The notes beneath the pieces were generated by a model. It did not search any database. It was given only the letters and a program-made list of their open reading frames with translations, and had not been told where the DNA came from. From Blautia massiliensis (ex Durand et al. 2017) (GTDB lineage: Bacteria > Bacillota > Clostridia > Lachnospirales > Lachnospiraceae): a DNA stretch of 64,000 bases. Position numbers and translations under genes: made by a program. This document shows, piece after piece, positions 34,673-44,527 of this stretch (position 1 is its first letter; each line of letters opens with the position of its first letter). Where the stretch lies: assembly GCF_001487165.1 (NCBI RefSeq), contig NZ_LN913006.1:2270062-2334061 (forward strand). Direction: 5' to 3'.

Positions 34673-36052
34673 TTAATTTTTTTCAAGATATTCTTTATTC
34701 TGAGCGATCACCTGCTCCATCACGTCCGGTCCCGGCGCTCCCAGAGTCACACGTTTTTCCACGCAGGTCTTCATACTGATGGCTTCATAGATGTCCTCCT
34801 CAAACACAGGACTGATCTCTTTGTACTCGGAAAGCGGAAGCTCATCCAGAGAGATTCCCTTATCCAGACAGAGAAGGACCAGTCTTCCGACGATGCCGTG
34901 AGCATCACGGAACGGTACACCGTGGTTAACCAGATAGTCCGCTGCGTCTGTGGCGTTTGTAAAGCCTCTCTTTGCACTTGCCTCCATGTTGGCTTTGTTG
35001 AACTGCATAGTGGAAACCATGCCGGTAAACAGGGCGATACAGCCCTTTACAGTGTCGATGGCATCAAAGGTCAGCTCCTTGTCTTCCTGCATATCTTTGT
35101 TGTATGCAAGCGGGATTCCCTTCATGGTTGTGAGAATAGATGTCAGCGCTCCGTAAACACGGCCTGTTTTTCCACGGACAAGCTCTGCGATATCCGGATT
35201 CTTCTTCTGCGGCATGATACTGCTGCCTGTGCTGTATGCGTCATCGATCTCAACGAAACGGTACTCATTGGAATTCCACAGAATGATCTCCTCTGAAAAA
35301 CGGCTCAGATGCATCATGATCGTAGAAAACGCACTGAGAAGCTCGATGACATAATCTCTGTCAGATACGGAATCCATACTGTTTCTGGTTGGTGCATCAA
35401 AGCCGAGAAGCTCTGCAGTATAGGCACGATCCAACGGATAAGTGGTTCCTGCCAGTGCTCCCGCTCCAAGCGGACAGGTATTCATTCTCTTACGGATATC
35501 AAAAAGTCTGTCACGGTCTCTGCGGAACATCTCAAAATATGCGCCTACATGGTGTGCCAGAGTTACCGGCTGTGCCTTCTGAAGGTGGGTAAATCCCGGC
35601 ATGTAGGTGTGAACATTCTCTTCCATGATCTTCTGCAGGGCAAGAAGAAGGTCCTTCAGCTCCTTATCTGTCTCATCGATCTCGTCGCGGACATAAAGCT
35701 TCATATCCAGAGCTACCTGGTCATTACGGCTTCTTCCTGTGTGAAGCTTCTTTCCGGCATCTCCGATACGGTCGATCAGGTTTGCCTCCACGAAGCTGTG
35801 GATATCCTCATACTCCGCTGTGATCTCCAGCTTTCCTGCTTCCACGTCTGCAAGGATACCGTCCAGTCCTTCTGTAATCTGCTCCTTTTCTTCCTCTGTC
35901 AGGATCCCCTGTTTTGCAAGCATGGCAACATGTGCCTTGCTTCCACGGATATCCTGTCTGTAAAATTTTTGATCAAAGGAAATGGATGCGTTAAAATTGT
36001 AAACCAGCTTGTCCGTTTCTTTTGTAAAACGGCCTCCCCATAACTGTGCCAT
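34673..36052 (-). CDS. argH: Argininosuccinate lyase
   Basis: ArgH (459 residues) releases fumarate and arginine from argininosuccinate. The family signature is GSSIMPQKKNPD (around residue 280); MAQLWGGRFTKETDKLV is the usual N-terminus and HTGRSRNDQVALD the substrate loop. GAGGA precedes the start. argG is not next to it, so the arginine genes are scattered. The asd promoter lies directly behind its stop codon. Confidence 0.97.
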   Translation of the reverse strand: MAQLWGGRFTKETDKLVYNFNASISFDQKFYRQDIRGSKAHVAMLAKQGILTEEEKEQITEGLDGILADVEAGKLEITAEYEDIHSFVEANLIDRIGDAGKKLHTGRSRNDQVALDMKLYVRDEIDETDKELKDLLLALQKIMEENVHTYMPGFTHLQKAQPVTLAHHVGAYFEMFRRDRDRLFDIRKRMNTCPLGAGALAGTTYPLDRAYTAELLGFDAPTRNSMDSVSDRDYVIELLSAFSTIMMHLSRFSEEIILWNSNEYRFVEIDDAYSTGSSIMPQKKNPDIAELVRGKTGRVYGALTSILTTMKGIPLAYNKDMQEDKELTFDAIDTVKGCIALFTGMVSTMQFNKANMEASAKRGFTNATDAADYLVNHGVPFRDAHGIVGRLVLLCLDKGISLDELPLSEYKEISPVFEEDIYEAISMKTCVEKRVTLGAPGPDVMEQVIAQNKEYLEKN

Positions 36053-36146
36053 ATTGATTCTTCCTCACTTTTCTTTTTTGCGGCAGAACTGTCTTCTCCG
36101 GACATACACGAGCTCCGTCTCCCGGACGTCTGCACTTTTCTGTGTT

Positions 36147-36175
36147 AGTGTAACATATTTTTATAAAAATGCAAA
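36147..36175 (-). promoter_or_regulatory. Promoter of argH
   Basis: TTTGCA (36170-36175, minus strand) and TACACT (36147-36152) are 17 bases apart. Confidence 0.6.
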
Positions 36176-36203
36176 GTTTTTCATAATTATACGTTTGCTG
36201 TCT

Positions 36204-36869
36204 TCAGCCGTTGTTACTGTTCACTCGATTCTCAGTAACCAGCCGTTCTCTGTCCATGGCTTCTTTCTTTGAAAATACACAGCCGCAATAATTCTGCCGG
36301 TACAGAGCATGCTCATGAGACAGTTCAATAGAACGCTTGTAGCCATTCTTTTTCTTAAAATCCGAAGTCAGATGTGGCACTTTATAGATTTCTGCCAGCT
36401 CCTCGCCAATCTCATTGATCTTCTGTGCATTTTTCAGCGGACTGATACTTAAGGTTGTGGTGAAATAATCATATCCGCCCTCCTTCGCCAGTTTTGCCGC
36501 CTCTTCCATCCGCAGACGGTAACACCGAAAGCACCGTTCTCCTCCTTCCGGAACATCTTCCAGGCCTTTGGCCATCTCGTAAAATTCCTTCGGGTCATAC
36601 CGTCCCTCCACTAGCGTTACCGGATGGACAAATTCCATCTCCCCGATCAGGCGGCGGATCTCAGCCACGCGGTGTGAATATTCCTCCACCGGTGCGATAT
36701 TGGGATTATAAAAAAATATCGTGATTTCAAAATACTGCGACAGATATTCCATCACATAGCTGCTGCATGGCGCACAGCAGGCATGCAGAAAAAGTCTGGG
36801 GGTTTTCCCTTCTTTCTGGTTTCTTTCAATCAGTTTATCCAGTTCTTTCTGGTAGTTTCTCTTGTTCAA
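36204..36869 (-). CDS. queH: Epoxyqueuosine reductase QueH
   Basis: QueH (DUF208, 221 residues) carries out the last step of queuosine synthesis in tRNA. The diagnostic cysteine motifs are HACCAPCSS (residues about 29-37), GGERCFRCYRLR and QNYCGCVFS, which bind a 4Fe-4S cluster and a second metal. The start is a TTG at 36869 with AAAGGA 10 bases upstream; no ATG is in place. It diverges from the ABC transporter genes. No other queuosine gene is in the window. Confidence 0.92.
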   Translation of the reverse strand: MNKRNYQKELDKLIERNQKEGKTPRLFLHACCAPCSSYVMEYLSQYFEITIFFYNPNIAPVEEYSHRVAEIRRLIGEMEFVHPVTLVEGRYDPKEFYEMAKGLEDVPEGGERCFRCYRLRMEEAAKLAKEGGYDYFTTTLSISPLKNAQKINEIGEELAEIYKVPHLTSDFKKKNGYKRSIELSHEHALYRQNYCGCVFSKKEAMDRERLVTENRVNSNNG

Positions 36870-36998
36870 TGTTTGTAATTCCTTTCTCTATGACCGTTTT
36901 CAGGCAGACATCAAAGTATGCATCTCTGCCATTGGCCTTCTCATGTTTCAGACATATGATAATATTATACCATTATCTACGAAAAGGAGGCAACATCC

Positions 36999-37766
36999 AT
37001 GAATCCTGTCCTGAAAGTGCGGGACGTGTGTCTCTCCTATCACACATTGTCCGGTGAGACACCCGCCCTTTCTCATATATCCTTTGACCTGATGCCCGGT
37101 GAATTCCTGTCCATTGTAGGACCTTCCGGATGCGGAAAATCCACTCTTCTGAATCTCATTGCCGGCCTGCTCACTCCGGAACACGGTTCCATTACTCTGG
37201 GAAACCGTCCGGTATCCTCCGGCAGTGCCGCTGTAGGATATATGCTCCAGAAGGATCATCTTCTGGAATGGCGGAGCATCTACAAAAACATCCTTCTCGG
37301 CCTGGAGATCCGGAAAGAGCTCACACCTGAAAAGCTGGCACATGCAGAAGCCCTTCTTCAGACCTACGGTCTGGACCGTTTCCGTGATGCCCGCCCTTCC
37401 CAGCTTTCCGGCGGTATGCGCCAACGTGCCGCTCTGATCCGGACCCTGGTGCTGGAACCGGAGCTCCTTCTTCTGGACGAACCATTTTCCGCTCTGGATT
37501 ACCAGACCCGCTTAAATGTCAGTGATGATATAGGAAAAATCCTCAAAAGCTCCGGCAAGCCTGCGATCCTGGTCACTCACGATATCTCCGAAGCCATCAG
37601 TATGGCCGACCGGGTACTGATCCTTTCTGCACGTCCTGCCACTGTACGAAAGATCATTGATATCGATCTGGATATCAGCGACCGCACTCCCCTCTCCTCC
37701 AGAAATGCTCCGGATTTTAAAAAATATTTTAACATCATATGGAAGGAGCTCAATGAAAATGCCTGA
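36999..37766 (+). CDS. ABC transporter ATP-binding protein (SsuB/TauB/NrtD type)
   Basis: The 255-residue ATPase has Walker A GPSGCGKST, the Q-loop in YMLQKDHLLEWRSIYKN, the signature LSGGMRQR, Walker B LLLLDEPF and the switch histidine in VTHD. This subgroup drives uptake of sulfonates, taurine, nitrate, bicarbonate or pyrimidine precursors. AAAAGGAGG precedes the start. The permease gene overlaps its end by 14 bases, so the two form a transporter. No periplasmic-type binding protein is adjacent, which leaves the substrate open. Confidence 0.9.
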   Translation: MNPVLKVRDVCLSYHTLSGETPALSHISFDLMPGEFLSIVGPSGCGKSTLLNLIAGLLTPEHGSITLGNRPVSSGSAAVGYMLQKDHLLEWRSIYKNILLGLEIRKELTPEKLAHAEALLQTYGLDRFRDARPSQLSGGMRQRAALIRTLVLEPELLLLDEPFSALDYQTRLNVSDDIGKILKSSGKPAILVTHDISEAISMADRVLILSARPATVRKIIDIDLDISDRTPLSSRNAPDFKKYFNIIWKELNENA

Positions 37767-38553
37767 AATTTCCAGACAGCAGAAACAATATCTTGCACGG
37801 CAAAAAAAAGAAAAAAACATTATCCTGGCTGCACGGACACTTCTTTTTGTTCTGTTTATGGGACTTTGGGAAATATCCTCTGATCTTGGATGGATCGATT
37901 CCTTTATCTTCAGCAGTCCTTCCCTGATCGCAAAGACCTTTCTTTCCATGTGCAGGGATCAGTCCCTGTTTGCACATATTGCCGTGACACTGGCAGAAAC
38001 TCTTGTCAGTTTCTTTTTTGTTGTGATCCTAGGTGTAGGAACCGCAGTACTTCTCTGGTGCTCCCGACGGATCGCACGGATCCTGGAGCCATGTCTGGTG
38101 GTACTGAACAGTCTCCCGAAATCTGCTCTGGCCCCTCTTCTGATCGTATGGCTTGGTGCCAACGAACGTACCATTGTGGTCGCCGGCATGTCTGTAGCCA
38201 TCTTCGGCTCCGTTATCAATCTGTACTCCGGCTTCTGCCAGGCAGATCCGGAAAAGCTGAAGCTGATCGAAACTCTGGGGGGACACAAAAAGGAAAAGCT
38301 TCTGAAGATCGTCCTGCCCTCCTCCGTTCCTCTTATCCTGAGTGTGATGAAGGTCAACATCGGGCTTTGCCTGGTGGGCGTGATCATCGGAGAATTTATC
38401 GGTGCCCGAAAAGGCCTGGGATACCTGATCATTTACGGAAGCCAGACATTCAGACTTACATGGGTCCTGATGTCCATTGTGATCCTCTGCATCATTGCCA
38501 TGCTGCTATATTTTGCACTTTATCTTATTGAAAAACAGGTCCGGAAACATTAG
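37753..38553 (+). CDS. ABC transporter permease (SsuC/TauC type)
   Basis: This permease (266 residues) has six membrane helices and the cytoplasmic EAA-like loop LIETLGGHKKEKLLKIVLP that docks with the ATPase. GVIIGEFIGARKGLGYLI is typical of the sulfonate/nitrate/taurine permeases. The open frame begins at 37657, but the chosen ATG at 37753 follows GGAAGGAG, and an ATG two codons later is also possible. It overlaps the ATPase gene by 14 bases. The operon ends at a terminator immediately behind it. Confidence 0.88.
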   Translation: MKMPEISRQQKQYLARQKKEKNIILAARTLLFVLFMGLWEISSDLGWIDSFIFSSPSLIAKTFLSMCRDQSLFAHIAVTLAETLVSFFFVVILGVGTAVLLWCSRRIARILEPCLVVLNSLPKSALAPLLIVWLGANERTIVVAGMSVAIFGSVINLYSGFCQADPEKLKLIETLGGHKKEKLLKIVLPSSVPLILSVMKVNIGLCLVGVIIGEFIGARKGLGYLIIYGSQTFRLTWVLMSIVILCIIAMLLYFALYLIEKQVRKH

Positions 38554-38563
38554 CTGTAAAAAG

Positions 38564-38598
38564 GGCGTGTAAAAATGATCTCTCATTTTTTACACGCC
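38564..38598. terminator. Bidirectional terminator, overlapping the end of the EAL gene
   Basis: GGCGTGTAAAAATGA pairs with TCATTTTTTACACGCC. The right arm contains the stop codon and last codons of the convergent GGDEF-EAL gene. Confidence 0.88.
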
Positions 38599-41015
38599 TC
38601 TTTTGCTCTTATAACCTTTGTTTCAAAGTTTTCCCACGGCAAAGGCCGTGCATAATAAAAGCCCTGGATCTCATCGCAGCTCAGGCTTCGCAGGATCTCC
38701 ACCTGTTTTGCTTTCTCCACGCCCTCGGCAAGAACCTTCATTCCAAGGCTGTGTGCCAGCGAAATGGTATGACGAATCACCTGCTGCCCACGAAAATTCT
38801 CTATGTAATCGATCAGACTTTTATCCAGCTTCAGAGTATCGAATGGCAGCTGGTTCAGGCTTGTCATAGATGAATAGCCGGAGCCAAAATCATCCATATG
38901 CAGCTCGAATCCTGCATCCACCATCTTCTCTATGAGCTTACTGATCCGATCATTATACAACGCAGCAGTTTCTGTCAATTCAATGGGAACAGAAGAAAAC
39001 GGAATGCCATTTTCTTCCACGATCTTCACATAACGACAGATCATATTATCGTAATGGATACTGGCACGTGACAGATTCACCGAAATCGGAAGTATCTTTT
39101 TCCCTGATCTTATACGTTCCCCCTGGATGCTGCATACCTTTCTGAAAACATATTCATCAAGGCGTACGATCAGACCATCCTTCTCAAAAAGAGGGATAAA
39201 TTCTCCCGGCGAAACCATAGTTCCTTCCGCTCTCTTCCAGCGCACCAGTGCCTCCGCCCCAACGATCTCTTCTGTCTCCACACTGTATTTCGGCTGCAGG
39301 TAGACTACGAATTCTTCATTGCGTATAGCCTCCACGAAAGCATTCTCCATCTGTCCGTTACGGATATGCCTCTGTCTCATCTCATCATCATAAAAAGCAA
39401 TCTGGTGCTCATAGTCATCCCGGATACTCTTCATGGCCAGAAAAGCCCTGTCACAGATCAGGGTAAAAGGCAGTGTCTTATCCACATTCTCATAAACCCC
39501 ATAGTTGACCACCAGATTAGGAATCGGCGCTCCGCTCTCGACCCTGTGGATAAATTTCTCCATATCTGCCCTACGGATCTCTTTCTTTCCATATATGATG
39601 GCTACAAACTGGTCTCCTCCATATCTGCCCACCGTCCCGTAGCGAACCTGATTTCTATACGTATCTCCCAGATAGGTAAGAACCTGATCACCGGTCTTCT
39701 CTCCATAGGTTCCGTTGATCCATTTAAAGTTCTTTATATCTGCCACCACCACATGAAAATCCTGATTCGTATTAAAGCGCATCAGCGTCTTTGCATGATG
39801 GAAAAAGGCCTGTCTGATATAAAGCCCTGTAAGATCATCATATTCCAGAGCTGAGAGTACCATCACGGACTCTCTCAGCTTGATCACATTGTTGATCTTA
39901 CTTTTTAATATACGGACATTATACGGTTTCCGTACAAAATCCACTGCTCCCAGTTCCAGACATCGCACCTCATCCTCCAACCGGTTACTTCCGGTTATGA
40001 TGATCACAGGCACAGAGGTCAGCATCACATCATCACGGATCAGCTCCAGAAACTGAAATTCATCACATACCGGCACACTCATATCAAGAAGAATTGCAGA
40101 AAGGGTTTTGTAATTCTCAGACAGACGCTTCATCCCCTCTGCTTCATTCATCGCAGTGATAACCTCAAAACTGCCCTCCAGATGTTCTGTAAGCGCTTTC
40201 CGATCCGTCTCGTCATTCACTACAATAAGAAGTTTTCTTCCGGATGCTGTTCCTCCTGGTTCCAGTACGGCCTCCATCTCACTGTACCGTACATCCATAT
40301 CCTCATTGGCAAAAGCAAACACCACGGCCTGAAAATCCTCAGCCGTTCCTACCCTGGCACATTTCACATAGAAATATTCAATCCTCCCGTTGCTTCGGCG
40401 TACACGATAATGTACCATCAACTGGGGAATCCTTGTAAGACGTTGGCATATCTTCTCAAAATCCATCATCTGATGCATCCGGATCCTGTCCTCTGCCGCA
40501 ACAATGCTCTCAATATAAATATCCATGATCTTCTCATAGGATTCATCACTGCGAAGTCCCTCCTCCACATAAGCTCCACTCTGCCCCTGGAAGCGGCATA
40601 CCTGGACCTTATGAGTCTCTCTGTCAACAGAGTAGATATTGATAAAATTTTTTCCGAGAACATTAATGATCCCCATAAGAAGCGGATTCTCCATCATTCC
40701 GCTGCTGATCTCATCATTCGTCTCTGTATCCGAAAAAACAAGGGCATGTCCTGTCCCGCCGGATTCCAGCGGAATCTCCACAGCATCAACCGAACGCAGG
40801 ATATTCCGTCCCGGTTCCAGATAGTTCTTCGGACCTTTGATCCCGTTAACGACCGGACAGATCTCACAGGGAGTTTCTCTGTTTCTCAGACAGTGATAGC
40901 ATTTCTCGCCCCTCTTCAGCTGCGGATAGATCTCACGTGCTGCCAGGTTATAGCTGATAATCTTATAATCCTCATCTATGACATACATTCCCGATGCATT
41001 TTTCCCCACGAGCAT
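38583..41015 (-). CDS. PAS-REC-GGDEF-EAL signalling protein, probable c-di-GMP phosphodiesterase
   Basis: The protein has about 810 residues. It contains an N-terminal PAS-like domain with a cysteine cluster C-X2-C-X7-C-X2-C (residues about 39-53), a second sensor region (110-260), a receiver domain (about 262-380, phospho-acceptor Asp in ILLDMSVP and Lys in VRKPY), a degenerate GGDEF domain with GGDQF and a complete EAL domain. In the EAL domain GAEALVRWK, SVNLSR, PIELTE, MDDFGSGYSS, KLDKSL and AEGVE are all intact. It should therefore hydrolyse c-di-GMP, with the GGDQF domain perhaps binding GTP. GTG at 41018, ATG at 41015 and GTG at 41009 are all possible starts; the last has the best spacing from GGAGG. 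It is not in an operon. Confidence 0.9.
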   Translation of the reverse strand: MLVGKNASGMYVIDEDYKIISYNLAAREIYPQLKRGEKCYHCLRNRETPCEICPVVNGIKGPKNYLEPGRNILRSVDAVEIPLESGGTGHALVFSDTETNDEISSGMMENPLLMGIINVLGKNFINIYSVDRETHKVQVCRFQGQSGAYVEEGLRSDESYEKIMDIYIESIVAAEDRIRMHQMMDFEKICQRLTRIPQLMVHYRVRRSNGRIEYFYVKCARVGTAEDFQAVVFAFANEDMDVRYSEMEAVLEPGGTASGRKLLIVVNDETDRKALTEHLEGSFEVITAMNEAEGMKRLSENYKTLSAILLDMSVPVCDEFQFLELIRDDVMLTSVPVIIITGSNRLEDEVRCLELGAVDFVRKPYNVRILKSKINNVIKLRESVMVLSALEYDDLTGLYIRQAFFHHAKTLMRFNTNQDFHVVVADIKNFKWINGTYGEKTGDQVLTYLGDTYRNQVRYGTVGRYGGDQFVAIIYGKKEIRRADMEKFIHRVESGAPIPNLVVNYGVYENVDKTLPFTLICDRAFLAMKSIRDDYEHQIAFYDDEMRQRHIRNGQMENAFVEAIRNEEFVVYLQPKYSVETEEIVGAEALVRWKRAEGTMVSPGEFIPLFEKDGLIVRLDEYVFRKVCSIQGERIRSGKKILPISVNLSRASIHYDNMICRYVKIVEENGIPFSSVPIELTETAALYNDRISKLIEKMVDAGFELHMDDFGSGYSSMTSLNQLPFDTLKLDKSLIDYIENFRGQQVIRHTISLAHSLGMKVLAEGVEKAKQVEILRSLSCDEIQGFYYARPLPWENFETKVIRAKEACKK

Positions 41016-41168
41016 CACCTCCGGATTCGTAAATTTCTCATAGATCCTTCGTGACAGTTACTGTCTCAAAATCCTTAAATATTCCTTCATTATATACGAT
41101 TTTTCTGATAACTGCAATTATCTTTCGTATTATTTATTTTTCATATTGGTTTTATTATATTTCGGTTA

Positions 41169-41822
41169 TCAGCGCATCTGAAAAGATTTCCCCCTGAGCG
41201 GAACCCCGGCAAGCTCCGCAAGCCTTTTGATCCCGGAATCTGCTATGGATACCGCACTCTCCACATGATTGAAATCTGTGGCACTGTAATCAAACAGGAT
41301 ATTTCCCTGTGCTTCAAACTCCTCGTCCCGTTCCCAGAAAAAGAATCTCATAGGCATACAGTCAAAGGCCCTGATCTCATATCCCACATCACCCTGGGGC
41401 AGTTCCCTGCCGTCAAGCTTCTGAAACGCCTCCCTCAATTCCTTTTCATGGCCGGAAAATGTAGCACTGAACACGTCCGTCTCTCCGATCTGATACGCCG
41501 GTGCAAATGGTCTTGCATTCCTGAGATCTGCAAAAGGGACCCACTTATCCATAATAAAAGCCCCCTCTTTCGCATACCCCAGAAGCGTATAAATATTCAG
41601 CATCTCCGTAGTATCCGGTTCTCTCTGTCCATCCAGGCTCCGGATACTGCCGTCTTCCAAACTCACCCCATATCTTCTTCCGAAATGAATGATCGTGAGA
41701 AACCCGTTTTCTTCCTTCAGTTCCGGCACCCGTTTATGCAGATCTGCCTGATCCATCTTCAAAAAGCGTTGTGCCCACTCTTCACATAGTTTTACATAGT
41801 TGGAAATTCTTTCTTCTTTCAT
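41169..41822 (-). CDS. DUF3786 domain protein
   Basis: This soluble protein (217 residues) matches the DUF3786 family: GRRYGVSLEDGSI, then LLGYAKEGAF, WVPFADLRNARPFAPAY, and a C-terminal segment RFFFWERDEEFEAQGNILFD followed by a His-Glu motif (FNHVESAVSIADSG). Family members in anaerobes sit near corrinoid and Fe-S proteins, but no function is established. GGGAGA lies 8 bases before the start. It is transcribed alone from a good promoter. Confidence 0.8.
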   Translation of the reverse strand: MKEERISNYVKLCEEWAQRFLKMDQADLHKRVPELKEENGFLTIIHFGRRYGVSLEDGSIRSLDGQREPDTTEMLNIYTLLGYAKEGAFIMDKWVPFADLRNARPFAPAYQIGETDVFSATFSGHEKELREAFQKLDGRELPQGDVGYEIRAFDCMPMRFFFWERDEEFEAQGNILFDYSATDFNHVESAVSIADSGIKRLAELAGVPLRGKSFQMR

Positions 41823-41883
41823 CCTGTCTTCTCCCTGTCTGATATCAATATCCTTTCTCCGCTGTATTCCGGACTTTTTTTAC

Positions 41884-41912
41884 AGAATACACTGCTTTCA
41901 CATTTTCCGCAA
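41884..41912 (-). promoter_or_regulatory. Promoter of the DUF3786 gene
   Basis: TTGCGG (41907-41912, minus strand) and TATTCT (41884-41889) are 17 bases apart. The interval 41823-42178 holds this promoter and the divergent glgC promoter; I see no gene in it. Confidence 0.6.
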
Positions 41913-42100
41913 GAATCTTCGCCGATGTATCCGAAATCCGGCTATTTTCAGTGTTACTGTTTTTTCAGCATCCCGGAACCTTCTTAAACGTTTCTTTTTT
42001 TCGACAGATCATCCATCAATTTTCCCAAATTCGTCTAATTTCTCAATATAAAAATAACGTTTTTTTGCACAAAAAACTGGATTTCCTTTTTCGAAAGGTG

Positions 42101-42106
42101 TATAAT
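42101..42106 (+). promoter_or_regulatory. -10 box of glgC-glgD
   Basis: A perfect TATAAT is preceded by the small inverted repeat CCTTTTTCGAAAGG in the spacer. The -35 region (TGGATT) is weak, which suggests activation. Confidence 0.6.
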
Positions 42107-42178
42107 ATTAACAAAGTTTATTGTTTTTATGGTTAAAGACACCTGGCAGTAAACAAGAAATGAAAGTGAGGATTCGCC

Positions 42179-43318
42179 ATGAAACAAAACAGTATGTTAG
42201 CAATGATCCTGGCCGGTGGAAGAGGAAGTCGTCTTCACGAGTTGACGAATAAAGTTGCCAAGCCAGCCGTTGGTTATGGCGGTAAATACCGTATCGTGGA
42301 TTTTCCGCTCAGTAACTGTGCCAACAGCGGCATTGATGTCGTAGGTGTACTGACACAGTATGAATCAGTTTTACTGAACAGCTATGTAGCAGCCGGTGGC
42401 CGCTGGGGCCTTGATGCCAAGGACAGCGGAGTTTATGTACTTCCTCCACGTGAGAAGGCTGATGCCGGTCTGGATGTATACCGTGGAACAGCTGATGCGA
42501 TCTCTCAGAATATTGATTTCATCGACTCACAGAACCCGGAATACCTTCTGATCCTTTCCGGTGACCATATCTATAAGATGAATTATGCAAAGATGCTTGA
42601 TGACCATATCCAGCATAAGGCAGATGCGACTATTGCAGTTATCGAGGTTCCCATGAAGGAAGCCAGCCGTTTCGGTATCATGAACACCGGTGAAGATGAC
42701 CGCATCGTGGAATTTGAAGAGAAACCGGAACACCCGAAGAGCAATCTTGCCTCCATGGGTATCTACATATTCAACTGGAAGCTTCTGCGCAAGCTCCTGC
42801 TGGCAGATATCAAAAATCCGGATTCCAATCACGATTTCGGTAAAGACATCATCCCTACACTCCTTGCACAGGACAAGGCGCTCTACGCCTACAAGTTCAA
42901 AGGCTACTGGAAGGATGTAGGAACCATCGATTCCCTCTGGGAAGCGAACATGGATCTTCTCAGTCCTAACAGTGAACTGGATCTTAACGATCCTACCTGG
43001 AAAATCTACACTGAGGATGCTACCTCTCTTCCACAGTATATCTGTGATACCGCTGTGATCAACACTGCTTTCATTACTCAGGGCTGTGTTGTAGAAGGTG
43101 AGATCACCAACTCCGTACTTTTCACAGGCGTCAAGGTCGGTCCTGGTGCCAAGATCATCGACAGTGTCCTGATGCCGGGTGTTGTTGTTGAAGCAGGTGC
43201 CGTTGTCCAGCGTGCTCTCGTTGCAGACGGAGTCGTGATCGGTACCAATGCTCGTGTCGGTTCCAAGGACAGTGAGCACATCGAACTTGTATCAAAACGT
43301 GTAAAGGGGGCTGAGTAA
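42179..43318 (+). CDS. glgC: Glucose-1-phosphate adenylyltransferase, catalytic subunit
   Basis: GlgC (379 residues) makes ADP-glucose for glycogen. The nucleotide-binding start [18 protein letters not shown], the glucose-1-phosphate site [20 protein letters not shown] and the C-terminal beta-helix domain are complete. GAGGA precedes the start. glgD begins one base after its stop codon. The remaining glycogen genes are not in the window. Confidence 0.96.
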   Translation: MKQNSMLAMILAGGRGSRLHELTNKVAKPAVGYGGKYRIVDFPLSNCANSGIDVVGVLTQYESVLLNSYVAAGGRWGLDAKDSGVYVLPPREKADAGLDVYRGTADAISQNIDFIDSQNPEYLLILSGDHIYKMNYAKMLDDHIQHKADATIAVIEVPMKEASRFGIMNTGEDDRIVEFEEKPEHPKSNLASMGIYIFNWKLLRKLLLADIKNPDSNHDFGKDIIPTLLAQDKALYAYKFKGYWKDVGTIDSLWEANMDLLSPNSELDLNDPTWKIYTEDATSLPQYICDTAVINTAFITQGCVVEGEITNSVLFTGVKVGPGAKIIDSVLMPGVVVEAGAVVQRALVADGVVIGTNARVGSKDSEHIELVSKRVKGAE

Positions 43319-43319
43319 T

Positions 43320-44441
43320 ATGTTTAAAGCATTTGGAATCGTGAATTCCTCAGAAAGAAATATCCATGTGGAGGGGCTTCAGGACTACCGTGCGATCGGC
43401 GCCTTTTCATTTCTCGGAAGATATCGTGTCATCGACTTCCCGATCTCAAATATGACCAACAGCGGAATTGAGTACATTCAGGTCTATGTAAAGAACAAAC
43501 CCCGTTCTCTTGTAGAACATCTCGGAACCGGACGTCACTACAACATCAACTCCAAGAGCGGTAATCTCCAACTCCTCTTTTCAGAGCATTCCGGAGTCAA
43601 CGATATCTATAACACCGATATCGACAACTACTACTCCAATCTGGAGTGCATCGAAGCAGTTCATTATCCGTATGTTGTTATCGCTCCGAATTACATGATC
43701 TACACCACCGACTATTCCAAGCTGATCGATGCCCATATCGAATCCGGTGCAGATGTGACCATGCTTTATCATTCCGTTGATAATGCCAAGGAGAACTATC
43801 TGAACTGCCACATCCTGAACCTGAACCGTCAGAAGGGTGTTCTCTCCATTGAGCACAACCACGGCAATGCAAAGAACCGCAACATTTTCATGGATACCTA
43901 CGTAATGAGCAAGGAGCTTTTCATCAGCCTCATCCATAAGGCAAAAGAGATCTCCTCTCTTTATACCCTTGCAGACGTGATCAATGCCGGCTGCAGAGAC
44001 GGTGAGCTGGATGTGCGTGGTATATCTCATCGCGGATATTTTGCATCGATCACTGATTTCAAGAGCTATCACGATGCAAATATGGATCTGATCGACTACA
44101 AAACTGCAACCGATCTTTTCCATGATAACTGGCCGATCTATACACGCACCAACAACTCCTGTCCGACCCATTATTTTGACACAGCCAATGTTTCCAACTC
44201 CGTTATCTCCAACGGCTCCATGATCGAGGGAACTGTAGAAAATTCCATTGTCGGACGTGGCTGTACCATCAAAAAGGGCGCTGTTATCAAGAACTGTGTC
44301 GTTCTTGCAGACTGTACCATCGGTGAGAATGTCCATATCGAAAATCTGGTGGTAGACAAGCATGCCAAGATCACGCATGCCAAGGAGATCATCCGTCCTG
44401 CGGATGAGCCTGGCTACATCAAACGTAACGATACACTGTAA
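43320..44441 (+). CDS. glgD: Glucose-1-phosphate adenylyltransferase subunit GlgD
   Basis: GlgD (373 residues) is the non-catalytic or weakly active paralogue that pairs with GlgC in Firmicutes. The N-terminal pyrophosphorylase signature is lost (MFKAFGIVNSSERNIHVEGL in place of the GGxGxRL loop), while the fold and the C-terminal hexapeptide helix remain. It is translated from the same transcript as glgC, one base apart, and probably tunes the heteromeric enzyme. Confidence 0.94.
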   Translation: MFKAFGIVNSSERNIHVEGLQDYRAIGAFSFLGRYRVIDFPISNMTNSGIEYIQVYVKNKPRSLVEHLGTGRHYNINSKSGNLQLLFSEHSGVNDIYNTDIDNYYSNLECIEAVHYPYVVIAPNYMIYTTDYSKLIDAHIESGADVTMLYHSVDNAKENYLNCHILNLNRQKGVLSIEHNHGNAKNRNIFMDTYVMSKELFISLIHKAKEISSLYTLADVINAGCRDGELDVRGISHRGYFASITDFKSYHDANMDLIDYKTATDLFHDNWPIYTRTNNSCPTHYFDTANVSNSVISNGSMIEGTVENSIVGRGCTIKKGAVIKNCVVLADCTIGENVHIENLVVDKHAKITHAKEIIRPADEPGYIKRNDTL

Positions 44442-44455
44442 TATTCATATATAAT

Positions 44456-44492
44456 AAGGCCTCCGGTTCCTGTGTTACGAACCGGAGGCCTT
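44456..44492. terminator. Terminator behind glgD (bidirectional)
   Basis: AAGGCCTCCGGTTC pairs with GAACCGGAGGCCTT; it lies between convergent genes. Confidence 0.92.
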
Positions 44493-44527
44493 ATTTATCT
44501 CTGTACTCAGCTAAACATATGGATCCA

